From positions 8,635,834 through 8,699,833 of the forward strand of contig NC_039490.1 of NCBI RefSeq assembly GCF_003590095.1: a stretch of 64,000 nt of DNA. The letters are read 5' to 3'. Numbering within the stretch: the first letter of the stretch is position 1; the number at the start of each line of letters is the position of its first letter. Shown here in pieces: positions 34,161-49,000 of the stretch. The stretch is from Trichoplusia ni (taxonomy: Eukaryota > Arthropoda > Insecta > Lepidoptera > Noctuidae). Position numbers and translations under genes: made by a program. The notes under the pieces were generated by a model, which ran no database searches, was not told the DNA's origin, and saw only the letters and a list, made by a program, of their open reading frames with translations.

Positions 34161-37100
34161 CTGCTGAAACAAAAGAACTTGGAACTGTATAAATAATTTT
34201 CTTAACAACTTCTCTAGACATGATTATTTTGTATCTCTTTGTAAACACAAAAATAAAATTCAAACTACAGTTCAGTGCGATTCAGTTTCCATTGTAATAG
34301 CGTGCGCATTCATGAATATTACATGTAAAACCTTTTTGGATTCAAACTCACGGCTTTCATTATAATGAACAAACGTACGAAACATCTGTGTAGTTTTTAT
34401 TAGTTTTCTATTAGTTCCCTTTAAATTTTAGAGGTTTTCAACTGTGGTCGTGGTTGCGTTCTGTGATAAAATAAATGGATATAAACTTTTGACGTTGTCA
34501 AAATTGCATTTTGAACGCAAAGTTTAATGCATTTTTGAAACTTATTTTGTATTCATGTGCTGTACTTGATGTTACTTGAGTTACTAAAAAATACTTTAGA
34601 GAACGCTTTAGCAGGTGAGTACATGACGTTAGTTTATGGACAGTTTTTTGTCATATAACCTGCTATAGTGCCCATGATATCTGGGCACTTTGGAGAATTA
34701 GAAAACACTGATAATATTTTATGACTGTAGTCAATTATTAATAAAATTTCAGTCATGAACATTAACATTCTCGAGACAAAGTGTTCGTCTGTGTGTTAAG
34801 GATTAATTCAATTACAAATGCTTTAAAAAATAAAAAACAATTAAATTACTGTTTACTGTTACTGTTTTGTATAACTATTGCTAAGAAAAAAAAAGAAAAA
34901 AAAACTCATTTATCTAATTGCAAATAATGTTAGAAATAATAATTTAGAAATAATGTTAAATGGCAAATATTTATTTTCAGAGTTTTGAGTTGCTAATTTA
35001 AATTCAAATTGCAATGATTCTAAGAGGCTGCAATGGCGAGAATTCAGAATAAAATTATGAGAAAAATGTTGAATATGAATTCACAATTTCAATGATTTTC
35101 TTATAGAATTGTGAAGTGAAAAAAGATTTTTAACAATGTATTTGTTGTTGTTTATAAAGAAAACATGAAAAACTAAATAGGTATTATAAAAGAACTAGAA
35201 ATAATTTTTAAATTATAGTTCGTTGAACCTGTAGAAAATTCAACATCTTAAAAAATCGATTTTGGAGCTTTTAACTTTTTTATAACAAAAACATTGTAAA
35301 TAAGCTACTATCTTCCCTACGTAGTTAATTTTATAACTCCTAATTCCTAACTCATGGCAAAGTATACTTCTAATTTTTCTGACTAACAATATGCTTGTTT
35401 CGGTCTGAGTGTAACGTAAAACTTTCAATTGACATTCATAAGTGGAGAACCAACAAATTAAATGGTTAATTGAATTTGAGAGGCCGCGATTAAGTGAATT
35501 TTCGCGGGAAACATCCCACGTACAATGGCGCCTACCGTAACCCTCATAGCAAGATGTAACTAGGGGCTTATTATCAACTTTCAAATTAAGAATATCATAT
35601 TCGTGAGAGCAAGATAGCGCTCTATATAGTATACTATTTAGTGCGTTGTCTCACTTTTGCAATTGCTGGTGTATTTTTTAAGACGTGGTAGTAGACCTCC
35701 AGGTAATAAAACACAGTTTTACGACGTTATCGTAGGAAACCCGCCAATTGGGCCACAATTGGGATAATTTATGGATTAAACAGTTGGATTTATTATTGGC
35801 ATATTTATTCGGTGGATAATCAAGCGATCTGCGTTTGTAGTTCATGATAATTGTTGACTGAAGGTAATCTCATTGCGTTGGTTTTTAACTTGTTTTGCAA
35901 TAACAAGTTTGTCAGCTGTTTTTTTCACATATTTCTGTAGCAGGTAGTATAAAACTGTTTACTTTCCTGTACTCCCCTTCCTTCGTTTTCTTTTTCTGCA
36001 ATTTTCACACCAGCTGTAGGTACAGTCGAACGCTAGCTTTCAAGAAGATTGCATCATGCATTTTGCTACCAGTTAAAATAAATATGAAAAAAAAACTCCA
36101 AAATCTCTTACATGTGTCATTTAATTAATCTCTAATACATAATTTAAATTAACACAGACATAAAACAACAGCTCATTGACTAGAATAACAATTCGTAATT
36201 ACTTTATTTAAACATTTATCATCGAACAACGACATTTAAATCTTTGTTTATAAATAAATCTATGTCTAACTACACATAATGAACTACATCACGTTCCTAG
36301 GAAAACATTGCAAAGACAATATGTTGTCGTTTTCTAAGTAAATACGTAACTTAGGGGTTTCTGCGAATCAAAAAATATGTTTCACAATATACAAGCAATT
36401 TTATCATACTGTTTCTACATTTTAAATTCATGAGGTTCAATGAAACATTGTTTTTTAACAAGCATTATAAAATAGGGTTCTTTGGTTTTTAAAGAAAAAT
36501 AGAAATTCTCTGAAAATTAATAGTTATGATGCTGAGACAGGTATATTTTTTTCACAGAAAAGGGTAGCACAGATGTTTTGCGTGTATTCGTGAACCAACT
36601 AAAAAAGACCTGCACCGCCAACTGAAGCTAAGCTGAAGCTATTGTAGTTCAATTTTTGCATCGCCTTCTTTCTTTCTCAACTACGATTATATTTCTAAAA
36701 GGGGTAGGCCCGCGGTACAGTTCTTTTAAAAACAAAGTCATTTCCAATGCAAATATGAGATGGAGCAATATACTACGCTTAGTTACGTCTAGAGAAGACG
36801 CGCGCGTGACTTATGCAAATTTGAGTATCATCGTTTAAGTTGATTCTTAAATGCGAACGAATAAAAAACTGTGAAATGTATGAGAATGACAATTCCTTTC
36901 GACAAATCACGTGACTTCGTGTTGTCATTAATGTATCGACTGTAATTTATCAAAAACCCCGGCGACGCTGCGTTTAACAAGGGTTTTGTAAACATCTGTG
37001 TCGCCCTTGAACAAAAAGATTTAAATTATTTGAAATAGGCAATACCTTTGAAGTTCTTTAAGAACATCATCGCTATAGAATACACATAACAAGTTGTAAT

Positions 37101-38883
37101 ATAGACGATTTAATCCTTCCTATGGGTAAATTTAACAGTGCTAATAACATTTCAAAAATACTTATTATTTCTTAGTTTTAATAACACTTCGAAAATTTTA
37201 ATTGGCCTCAAAGTTTATTAAGCGTTTTACAGACTAGCGTGTGTATCGTTAAAATAAATACAGATTTTATTAAATATACGAGTATTATATAACGAAGTAG
37301 GTTATGTAGACATGGTAAAGAATAGTTTATCAAAGAATACAATTGCAGTAGAAATGCGAAAATAACTTCTCAGATCGGGCGAGCATTATGACATTGTCAG
37401 TGTCATGAAATTATAATTGTATTAAAAGAAAAGGATTGTGATATTCAGTCAGATAGCATTATCTCTTTCTAAAAGAATATAATATGGTTAAAACGCTTTG
37501 TAATGCTATAGCTTGTGAACACGTAAGCTTTAATATGAAAAAATACACGCACGGCGAAATGAGTAGGTACTTATTTTGAAATATAATCTTTTTCTTCACA
37601 TCCCTTGAGGGTTACAGGGAAATTGGATAAAATAATATTGAATATCGTCATAAATATTTAATAATGATTTCGGGGAAATCAAATTTCTGAGAAAAAGTAT
37701 GGTTAGATTCCACTAAACTTAAATTGCGATATGATTGCGATATGATTTCAGTTGTAACATTAAATACTTTTTAAGAAAGTTTATTGTTTTCTTTTTGGTT
37801 CAACGACGTGATCCTATCTGAATAGAGAATGCTTTATAGTCAGACTTTGTGAAGTTTGAACCTAAGCGTATTTTTAGTTAATTATTTATGTTGTTAATAA
37901 ATCTCAAAGTCAATTTAAGTTTGGTGAGATCTACCGTAAGCGTTTTGCGCTATACAAGTCACAGGGGTTCCCAACTTGGACGGCAGCGATGCGTACAAGC
38001 GTTGCGTTTGTAAACTATCTATTACATAACAAACTTATGTGCACAAACAACTTATATAGACCATGTTCTTAGGCCCGAGAGGATCAGCAAACGACATGTA
38101 CTCTACATATTGTTATACAGCTCAAGCACACGCCGTCTTCGAAACTCAAGTTATATAAACAACACATCTACGGTATCAACCTTCAAGCTTTGCCCATTAT
38201 ATATAAATCCATCCCTAACAACTATAATATCGTTATTTATTATTTATATAAATATAATTTCAATGTTTTATTATTATATTGTGACATCATGTGACCTAAA
38301 TCTACTTTATGCCGGCAGAAACGCACCAATGAACTCGGTTCATCGATAAATACTATACAAACTATAACTGCCGGGTAATAAATCCATAACACGTGGCCAA
38401 TCGGACTGCAATCAATTATATTGAGAGTTAAGAAGACTATCAAAATATATTTGGCTTCGTTTGCGTTACCTTTGTAACGATTGGTATTGTTTACACTAAA
38501 TGTTACTTAAAAGCTTCATAAATTAAATAATTAAAGTAAACAGTTATAAAAAATAAGACAACAAAATCTCGTATCACTCTAAACCTATGGAATATTTCGG
38601 AAATTATCTTTACGATACACTAAAGTAATACTTCAGTAGGTAAAGCTAACGATATGGAGGAACCCTGTAGGAGAAATCGTAACGCCTACGATACAGTTGT
38701 AAATAGTAATAGGAAACTTCTTAGTTGGTCACCGTCCGGGGAGGTCGAGTAGAGACGGGTGGACGAAGCAATCAAAAATAACATCTCAAAACATCGAAGC
38801 TGCCTCGACTTCGTTTCGCACACTTAGTTATTGTCTTTTTACACGCACATACATCAGCGACTACTCTAAGCTTAATACCCGTT
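34161..38883. other. Gene-free stretch
   Basis: About 4.7 kb of AT-rich sequence with stops in all frames. The frames at 35240-35584 and 38110-38349 lack domains and splice support. The end nearest 38883 is probably the 3' UTR of the GPCR gene. Confidence 0.4.
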
Positions 38884-40337
38884 TTATAAAGCGTCGTGTT
38901 TCTCGTGGCCGTTGCCCTGCGGCCAGGTGAGCAGCAGCTGCTCGTCGGCGTGGCTGTCCAGGTGCACGTGCTCGGAGATGGCGGGCGAGTAGGGCACGCC
39001 GCCCAGCAGCGCGCCGCTCGAGCGCGACTGCTGCCGGCACAGCGGCCGCCGCGTCGGGGACTCGCTCTCGTCCGACATGGCCCGCGTCACCGTGATGCGG
39101 GGCGACTGCCGCCGCCGCCGGTCACGCCCGCCCATCTCCTCTAGACCTAACGCGCGACCCAGAACCACGTGTGGTGGCGCTCGGATTATTGGAATGGCTG
39201 ATGTTCGCGGCCGCGGTGCCTCCTCTTCTTGTGAGTCCTGCAGCATGTTGCAGGACGCTGCCCGCTGAGCAGGACGTTCTGATCCCCGAGAGCCCATTGC
39301 TGCGGCGTCAGATAACCTCCTGGTTGTTGGAGGTCGGATACACCCAGATCCTGCCGACAAAGAGGGTCGCCGTGACCCGCAGGCACTGGGCGTTCGTGCC
39401 TGTATTTCCTGTGTTACCTCGCTTTTGGTCATTCTTTTTCTCCTATAATTCCTCAGTGAGTCTCGAAGGGCTCGACTCCGAACACCATAAAGAATACCGT
39501 TGACTGGTGGTGCGGCCGCCAGCAGAGCTGCTGCTAGCGCGGCTACTGATTGCGGTGGCACTGCTATAGCTGGCCATATCAAGACGCAGTAGTAAGGAAA
39601 ATACAAAATGGCCAATGACCCTAGCGGCTGCAATACTGCCGAGAGAGCTCGTCGACGAGGTGGCGGTGGTGGGGAGAAGGGATTTCTCTGATGTGTAACT
39701 GTTACTTGGGCCGATAAGGTTACTTCATATATGGCAGCCGCAATCCTGTGGCGGTGGTATCGTGCGATCCGTAGTATCTTAAGGCTGCACAATAGCACCA
39801 GTGCTGCGGGTAGCAGTAATGTGAGCAGTGCGTACACGAGACAGAAACTGAGCGCAGCAGGACCGGCGCTGCAGTCAGGGGCACAACCGCCGAGACCAGC
39901 GCTGTACGCTAGCGGCGGCTGGGCAGCTGCCAGTGGAGCCAGTAGTGCTGCTGTCGCCACCCAACCACTTGCTACGCAAATCATCACCTGCAGATAAACG
40001 AACTGATAAGTATTACAATGATTGTGTATTAACTATAAAATAATTTTCAAGTCTTGCTTTTCGTTAAAGGTTTCATGTAGTCTCTCCCAAATCATATGCA
40101 CCCTTTTCTCTATCTTACTTTTTTAGCGGAGACAATCGCAGCATAGTGGAGAGGCGCAGCGATGGCAGCAGCGCGGTCAGCGTGGAGTCCGCAGACGGTC
40201 CACAGCTGCAGCGGGTGCAGGGCGTGTAGCAGCGCGCTGCAGGCGCACGCGCCGCCGCCGCCGCACAAGGCCGCTCCACTCGCCAGCGCGCCCACCGCGC
40301 CCAAGTGCACCAGCAACACTGACGATGCTGATGCTGG
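38884..40337 (-). CDS. Orphan class A G protein-coupled receptor (TM2-TM7; first exon missing)
   Basis: Two exons: 40337-40119 (acceptor TTGTTTTCCAG, donor AAAAAA|GTAAG) and 39987-38884 (acceptor TTTATCTGCAG, stop TAA), joined in phase 0. Exon one carries TM2 and TM3 ending L-W-T-V-C-G-L-H-A-D-R-A-A-A-I-A-A-P-L-H-Y, a rhodopsin-family TM3/loop 2 signature with D-R-A in place of D-R-Y. Exon two has TM4 (A-S-G-W-V-A-T-A), TM5 (L-L-T-L-L-L-P-A-A-L-V-L-L), a loop with N-P-F-S and five Pro, TM6 (Y-F-P-Y-Y-C-V-L-I-W-P-A) and TM7 ending V-N-G-I-L-Y-G-V, a variant of N-P-x-x-Y. A tail of about 170 residues is rich in Arg and Ser (S-A-C-G-S-R-R-P-S-L). TM1 lies on an exon upstream (above 40337) that I did not find. 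The exons are strikingly GC-rich against an AT-rich background. The ligand is unknown; plasma membrane signalling is expected from the family. Confidence 0.85.
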
Positions 40338-43290
40338 CTGGAAAACAAAAAGAACTCAGTCCTTGCTAGCTTAAAATCAGAACCTCAAAATTGTGGCTGT
40401 GGAAACAGGACGTTCACGGACGCGGCTTAATGCACCATCTATAGCAATGGCCTGCAATGGTCTTATTCAAAAAACGACCACTTTGAATAAGACTTTAGAT
40501 AGGCCTCAGATTATGTAATGTAAGAATTGTTTAATTACATATCCCTTGAAAACTATTTTTCTTTATGAAGTCAACAATTGATAAACAGCTTGCAAAAAAT
40601 ACTAAAATGCTACATACCAAAATTAGAAGCAACTAAGGTGAGGCGATCATATAGGAAAACAAAACACTACCACCGAATCGTTGTAATACTTATTAAACGA
40701 ATGTTCCTTCACGTAGGAATCTTTTTGAACTCTCTTTCTCACGCAGGAATTTGATTGCCTCTCCTTTTCAAGTCAACGTGGCAGGAAGATAACAAAGGTA
40801 AACAGACATAAACATCCAAACAATACTGCCAATTTCGCACTCGATCATTGGTATTCTAACCTTATGTTTTGGTACAGAAGGGTCATATTGGAAAAGCAGG
40901 TAAAAAATACAGTGTATTTTTAATAAAGGAGTAGGTACGTGATTTTTCCACCGCGTATGCGTGTTCTCATATCGCGGAGCTAATTCTCGTAACTCACTGC
41001 TAACAATGTCTCCCATTTAATACTGCTGTGTACGGTTGTATAATGATGATGATACAAGAGCATCTATTTGTAACACAAAAATTATTTAGTAGTATTTATT
41101 TACTAGTATATATTTCTGGTATGCATTTAGTGTAGGTACAACGTCACACTTTCCCGAAGCGAAAATTTAAAAAACAGAATTTCTTTATAATACGGCCCTT
41201 ATTTAAAAAAAGTGTGCTGCATCCCAACGCGCGGAAGAAGTGAAAATGTGAAAAAAAAAATGAATGCCACTCACTCTCGCTCTGTCTCTTTCTTCCTCTC
41301 CAGGAGCGTGGAACGTTTAACGAAATAGTGCTTTTGATACCCCCTCCAAGATAGCGTTAAACATTGCATGCAACCTTATTAGAAGTCGCATTAGAATTTA
41401 ACTTAAAAAAAATGTTGTAGCTTCTTACTCGCTGTCATCATTTCGCCGAACAGCGTCGAGGATTTCCACGATCGTTACGCTACAAAGAGGTAATGTTCAA
41501 GTATGTCACCAGCATTACGTATTTAGCTGTAAAGTGCACTATTTCTAACAGCCGCGTACAATATGAAGGAGGTATACGTGGAATGGAGAGCGACAATGGC
41601 GCTGTGAGAGCAACATGAATACCCACTTATTCCTCGCTCGTCTTACGAAACCTAACTCTCTTTTGTTCCGATCTTTTATAATTCCCTTTATTGCTTAGAA
41701 CCTGGAAGATTTCTGTGAAACGCAGACTTCCAAGTAAATACTCTCCAGGGTATATTAATAACTTAGCTGGGAAGTACGTATAAATCAATTAATTTTATAG
41801 TGTTACATATAGAAAACGTAACTATTTAGAAGATACTCGCTTTATAATGTTGGTAGTCAAATATGCTAAGAATTTTCCTGTAGGTAAAATCCATGTAACT
41901 ATACAACGAGTAACAGAATAAGCGCATTTTACTGAAAGCTGTCATTTTACTCATCATTATGAACAATTTTTACAGTGGGACTAACATGGCAAACGAAAAA
42001 ATAATATTGTTCAGTACCTACATTTTATTAAGCCGTGGGCCCAGATCTTTTTTGCGATTATAATAATTATTATTTTAGTGATAAAGACTGTTTAAAATGA
42101 TGAGTGCAATGGCCCCTTGAAAGGTTTTGTATTTATTCTGATACACGTTGTATATTTATATTATTTGTCGATAACAAATGGCCAGGCAAGGTTATACGTG
42201 TTATTATTACCTATTGTTATTACATTGTGTTTGTGAATCGGAAAACAAACTCTTCCATAATGAATGTTTCCAATAATTGGTTTCGGTTGAAACAGCTGTT
42301 TCATATGTATGGGTTCCGCACGTATGGTACAACAGGAACTTTACGGGTCAGGAGTAGAACACTACTTATAGGGTTGCCACGCAATAAACACAAAATAGAG
42401 GGATTAATTATCATGCTAAAATGATTTCGATAAAAAACTGTGAGTGTGGTTATTTGTTTTGAGTTTACAGGTATCAGGATAAATAGCAAGTATTTCGAAA
42501 AGTACCGTGCTTAAAGAGTAAAAGATTCTATTATTACCAACTTTTTTCCTTAGGGTATAAGATTACATAAATAAATTGTTTTCAACTAAATAAATGCTTT
42601 ATATGCTAAAATATTTACAAACTAATCAAACTCAAAAAAATATGTACATACTTTGCCTAGCAACTAGACGACATTACAACACATTAGTGGCATCATTTTC
42701 TCCACCACAAGCCTTTGCCAATGTACTAAAGTAAATATTTTTGTTACCGTGATGACCTGTCATCATATATCACACCGCACAACTCACAATTACCTTAAAA
42801 CAACTCTATTCTAGTTCCAACTGCTGTAAACAACAACATAAACAAACTCGCATATAAATTCCTAAGTTTACAACATAAATTAGTCTCAAAACCTCAATTT
42901 AGCAGCCCTAGCGGTTAGTCTGAGTACCTTTGCCTATAAAATATTAAGAGAGCGCTCGTCCAGGGGCGCCCTCTACAATAATGTAAAACAAGTAGAATAC
43001 AATAAAATACCTCGACTCAAGTGCTTTGCTTTGTACGTTCATGAAAGGCGTTGGATAAATACGGTTTATTGGTTTGAATGTACATATATTGTTGTTTGAC
43101 TCAACTTCGAAGTTAGTTTGACCACATATTTTGATGTAGGGTTTAATTAGGCTAGTGAAGCTAAAAGCACAAGCGCTTTGTGTTTTGATCTTATAGCCTA
43201 TTTCTAGCAATTTCTTGATTAGTTTTGGAAACCTGGTCATCATTTTAATAATGATGACAATGAAATAATCTTCAGATCTTCAGGAATGAA
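40338..43290. other. Gene-free stretch, probably GPCR intron sequence in part
   Basis: AT-rich. The GPCR TM1 exon should lie upstream of 40337 on the minus strand, here or further right, but no convincing exon with a G-N-x-x-V-type helix was seen. The small frames at 40768-41016 and 42104-42424 have no support. Confidence 0.4.
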
Positions 43291-43297
43291 ATCTCTA

Positions 43298-43440
43298 ATT
43301 TAAGTTTTTTTTTAATTGTTTGGGAAAGCAAGAATTCTTAACGGCGGTTCTGTATCCAAAAAGGTATTGAAATCCGATTCCGTTTGTTTGTTCGCCCGTA
43401 TGTCACCAGACTGTATCTTACGAATCGCGAAAACTACTTT
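43298..43440 (+). repeat. Dispersed repeat fragment, GGGTTCCG-like family
   Basis: T-run, then GCGGTTCTGTATCCAAAAAG, TTTGTTTGTTCGCCCGTATG and TCACCAGACTGTATCTTACG, matching the head block of the family (compare 3105-3240). A GC-rich island at 43560-43690 follows, with an ACCCGGATTCACCCGGGGCC core. It is probably also repeat-derived, but I cannot name it. Confidence 0.45.
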
Positions 43441-43699
43441 TATCATTAGCCTTCTTAAGAGCAAGGTCTATTATAAAATGTTAAAAATAATTCAAGGTTT
43501 TTACATTCCTCCCAAAATATTCACATACTTTACGTGTCAAGCGCACTTCAGGCTTGCTTCCTGCAGGTACAATAAGTCATTCTGCGGGTCACGAGCCGAA
43601 TCGTACCTTCCATTAGCACTTGTTGCCGTACCCGGATTCACCCGGGGCCGACAGACCCGGATACCACCCACGCCATATACGGCACGGGCTTTACTTATT

Positions 43700-46056
43700 G
43701 GTACATAATTAATGTTATTTATTAAGAGCTCTTATAGCGTTTGAAGGGTTAATGTTAGTATTACTTGATTAGTGTTATATGTGGTTAGTAATTATGGGAT
43801 TATAAAATAAGCAGGTTTTCACATCGGCGGGCACATTTTTTTATATACTGTTATAGCACTGATATGTCAGCGGGAAACATAAATATTGTTTTCCTTTTTT
43901 TAATATTTATATCTTGAGATGCGTGCTTTTGTTTTTTTTTAATAAAGGTCTAGTTTTTTTTCTAGGTTTACAACGTTTGTTTCTATTTTTTTAAACTTAG
44001 TGTGCCGACATTGTCGCATTAGGTATTTTACCGGTAAAGATGGTTTTAAGTTAGGTAAACGGAAAATAAAAATAAAATCTTATCATGAAAATCTCAAAAA
44101 AAGAGATTTACACACTTGCATACCTAATTACTATTTTTATCTTGACAATTGGCAAAAAGGTTTGCATACAACACATACCTAACGTTTTCAATTGAAATCT
44201 TACGAAATTATTATTTTAGTATCTACAAAAGCAATCCATTTTGAACACTGGCCGGCGAATTAATATCTGTGGCGTACCCAACTAACCCTTTTGAACGTAG
44301 CGTTCCGTACGCACCATGTGATGGCTACAAGCGAAACTGTAATAGAGCGTGTACCATCCAATTTAATATTTACATCTTATCTAAATAACAGTTTAGAATT
44401 TGTGATACGAATTTCTGAAACTGACTGTCAGGTTTGTAAATAATATGGGATAGGGCCTGGGTAAAAAAGACTTAAAAAACGCTTTAGATACGCTAGCGAT
44501 TGATTTTGGGTGTCGAGATAAAATGACCATATTCTTTGTTGGAGAGAATTCCAAATTGAAATTCATCACATTTAGTTTGGTTGTCTTAAAAGAGTGGCAG
44601 TCACAGCTGCGGTACTATTTTAAATGTTTTTATGGACAACTTTAAAAAGATTTAGGTTATCCTGACCTCTCATTTGATCTAAGCGTATGGACAATTGACA
44701 GGATAGTTTGGTAGCCTTTTATGCCGCACAATTTAGTATGTTCCATTAACTCTAAGATTTTCCTTAGAGTCAAACTCGTTTCGTAACTAAAGATATACAT
44801 ATAAGAAGGTATTGGAAGAAGGTTTATACACGTAGTAAAAAATGTAATATCTTTACGGCATTTCCTTGTAAATAACATGTTATAATTGTGTAATAACATC
44901 CTACGGATTTGAATAAAAACCTACTCAATAAGGAAAATGTATGTCATAAAGGTATAGGCAAAAAAATCATAAAATGCCAATCATGTTAGCAAAAAAAGGA
45001 ATTTTGTTTTTCGGTCCTGTAAGATACTGGATATAACCGATTTGCGGCTCATTCTGTATTCAAGAACTAACTAGACCTTTTTTACTTATTCAGAAGTTCT
45101 GAGCACGTTTTGCCAATCTACAATCAGAGTCTACAGTAATATTATTTTAGAAAAAATAATTCTTAGCTTTATTGCTACGGAATGTGTACGTAAAGTACTC
45201 GTACGAATAGATCTTACGTAAATCTAATTTGTCTTTGATTATTTTTGAATTGATATGTTTTCAATTATCAGTTACGTAATTGTGAGACAAAGGCAATTGA
45301 ATTTATCATTATCTATCTCACATATTTAATGGAGCATTAGCCGTAGCTCGGCATCAGCGTCTCACCTTAGAAAGTTGAATAAAAAGTGTTTAGTTAAGCA
45401 CAGTGCTATATTTTTGGTTAAGTACCCAAAGCAGTAAGAGATCTTATCAAAGCTTCATTTTATGATTATTATATGATCAATTATTTAGATACTTACGCTA
45501 CATACATCTTATATCTATGGAGCAAACACAAATCCATAGATGATAATACCAAAACCTCTTTGCTACAAACGTTTTGGTGCAGAATTTGAAGACATTATGG
45601 TGTGGCTGACGCGTCTTGTCATTCGAAATTGATGGCACTACAATACATGGTCCAGGATTCTAGAAATTAATTCAGTAATATGACCAGGAGGATCAAAATC
45701 AAAGGAATGAGGATCGAGTCGACGTAAACACATCGACTCTTCCAAATGAGAGTGTTCTAAATTGTGAGTATATAGCTACGAGAGGAATACGCGTGAGTAC
45801 AGTGCTTCCAGGTTTTGAAAGTGTGTTCTAAGATAATTCTTGATGTAAAGAGTCTTCCAAGTCTTTTGCTCAACTTTGTCCTAAGTTATGTAGGTGGCTA
45901 TAGAGGTTCGCTGCGATTGATAGAGGGTTAAGGCAATTTTAAATATTGATATGTGACCAACTTATCTCTGTCCACTTTTGTATAGTTTTTTCTAATATTC
46001 AATGTTTGTTTAAGGTGTTGTGTTTGTCTAAATGGGAATGAAATTAATCCATCAAA
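43700..46056. other. Gene-free stretch upstream of the seven-exon gene
   Basis: AT-rich, no supported exon. The promoter and 5' UTR of the gene starting at 46057 should lie at its right end, but no core promoter motif can be claimed. Confidence 0.4.
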
Positions 46057-49000
46057 ATGTGTTGCATCTTCACTTGCTGCGGTTGGGTGATAGATCTTGT
46101 CCAAAGGTAACTTTTAAGAAATAAAAATATTCAGAACTAAGTGCTTTTTCTTGGAAAAGTCCTCAATTTAAATTAAACCGTAGCACTGTAATAATAAATC
46201 TGAATTCAGCATGGAATTGTTTCTTTGCACAGATTATGGACATTTACAATGTCTTGCTGTATCAGCTCTGCAGTTTGCTGCGTGATGCTCACATCGTCCA
46301 TGTCAGGAATCGCCCTGGGTTATAACTACTCGCTTGCTGAGTACATCGACTTAAAGGGTGAGAACGGCCATCACTGTTGAAGTGAGAAGCTGTGGAAGAA
46401 GGACGCCGCTCTACGCCATGTGGCGCGATGTCTTTCTCCCACAGATGTAAATTTCTAACTTTAAGGGTTATCCTCACGGATAGGAACAATTAGACTAAAA
46501 TGGCCCTTAAACGAAGCTTTTCCTACATTTTATCATTTTTGGATGTAGTTTATGCATTCAGTCTTCCTAAAAGCGAAAATTCAAATACTTAAAAATTAAT
46601 GTTCTACATTACAAAGTAATACATTTTACTTTCAGCCATGGCTTACATTTCATTGCATAATCAAACGAATGAATGCTGTAAGAAAGACTACTTAATACAT
46701 TACGTACTCCAGTACGTTGTTCCCGAATATAAACATAATCGATAGCACGATAAAAGTTAATGGTTTATCCATTAAGATTTATCGCGCCATCAAATTGGTA
46801 ATATGCCATTCAGACGAAGACGAAATATTTTAAGAGACATGCTTTTGGTGAGGAACTTATTTATCTTTTTCTTTCTATCCAGAGACGAACGTGTCTATCT
46901 ACCTGAAGCGAGGTGTGTTCGATGATGAGATAGCAGATGATATGGACTGGCGTCGAGCCGGCCGTATGCCCGTCGCCGGACATATTAAATCGGATAACCG
47001 TAAGCCATTTATTTCTATCATTGATGTTAGAAATGATAGTAGAAGGAATGGCAGTAAACGAGAGATCTTGGCGTGTCTATTTCTTTTTAACCCGGTAGAA
47101 ATCCTCATGGTCTTTCTTGGCCCTAAGGAAGTGGAAGCAATGTGCCGTATTTTTACCGACTAAAACCACTGGAATGTTTCTCCGTCACAAATTTATTTAT
47201 TAATCAGTTGCTTTGTTTATCTGTAGCCCATTTGTACGGGACTTCTCTCACTTGACCGGTTTATTATGATTTCAAAGAAGTGTTGTTTTCAACTTGTTAT
47301 TTATTGCAAAGTTGTGGCCTTATTAATGAATGGTATATTTGCAATATTTAATCAAACTTACTTATAATCATTACTGTGTCATAAAAATATTTAAGTATAA
47401 TTAAAATTATTACAGTGGTGACGGGAGCTTCGGAGGATGAAGAATCAGCTAATTTAAAATCTGGTCGAAGATTGGATGATTCAGTATTCGAAGCAGATGA
47501 TCAAAACAAATACGAGGGGTCCTTGATGAAGCTCACAGCAAGGCCTCAGGTCATCACCACGAACCCGCCAGCATCGATCACTGATGACGTGGAGATGGGT
47601 GATGTAAGCCAAATTATTATAAGAAACCAATATACACTACCGAAATTATTATTTTTTGTGATCTCGTGTTCATTAGTATCTACGTGTTAACTAACTAACG
47701 AACGTCTTATTAAAAATACGCTTTACCTTTATACCAAAAACAACAGATCCAAAATTGTGCCAGTTCTAGAGTTTAACTAAGCATTGTCCTCGTTTTGAAT
47801 GCTTTATTCATTAATTCGTTTGATGCAACAATAAGTTTTTTTACAAAAGTCAAGTTTGTATTGATTTAGTTGATGAAATCATTTTTATACTTTATGAAAG
47901 AACAATTTTAATGTTATTAAAAAAAAAACTCTCACTTATTTAGCTTTAGTACTATGGGTGGTATGAACTTATTCAGTCTTGTACCTCGAGACCAAGAACG
48001 TTCAAGTCAAATTAGGATGATATTTTAATTAATAGCTACATTATTTCAGACATATAGCAAGTTTCCTGTTGGCTCCTTAGACCACATGAAGGCAATACAA
48101 AGCATAATTGACGCAAGAAGAAACATGGCTTCGTCTGGAACTACGTATTCGCCCTTGGTAAACACATAATAGATTATTTTTTAAATAATAATCGTTGTTA
48201 AATGTGATAATAATTAAATATGTTGATTTCACAGGCTACATATAACATGAATAACCAAAATTTCCCTATGTATCTGGACCCAAAGTTGCCCAGCGGCAGA
48301 CGAATGATGGGATATTGGCCGATAAAACCAGGAGATGTACAGCCCGCACGAAAAGGTGTGCCTGATGAAGGTATAGGAGCCCGTGAGAACTGGGTTATAC
48401 CAAAACGACCTGATTTGTTCAATAGGCAGCAGATGCCTGATTACGCTGTTTTATCACCAACGTATCCTCCACCAATAACCATGAACTTAGGGCCCCGAAG
48501 GACATCGAAAACGACGCCTACTATGGACGTACCACCAATTAGTTTTGCGACAAGAACGACAGAAATGGAGATACCGGAGCAGCCGTCCAGATCAAGGCTG
48601 ATTGACAACCTTGATAAAGACTCGGTACTACTGAATGACAAGTTCTTATTAGAAGGCGAACCACCAGGGTAAGAGTTCTATTTTTTAATTTTAATATCAT
48701 TATATCTTCAATATTTAGCGTCTTTTCAAAATGTTTTTATCCATTAAAGTCGAAGATATGAAATAAGTGTGAACAATTATTTAGATATATGTTTTTCTTC
48801 TTTCAGAAAAAGTGAATTCAAAGATATTTATAAATTAGGATCAAAACCATCAGAAGAAGAATATGAAGATGAAATAAAAGGGCTTCCTGTTCGTAGGCGA
48901 CGTAGTGTAGTCTACGAACCACTTGCTAGTAACTCAGAAGATTCAATAGAATTAAGTGCTACAGATTTAATCGCTCAAAATAATACAACAGATACTAAAA

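Noticed and set aside
45680..45723. Alternative first exon for the seven-exon gene (ATG, phase 2 donor)
   Set aside because: 46057-46106 is closer, starts Met-Cys-Cys like a paralogue and has the same 50-nt length as the 9288 gene's first exon.
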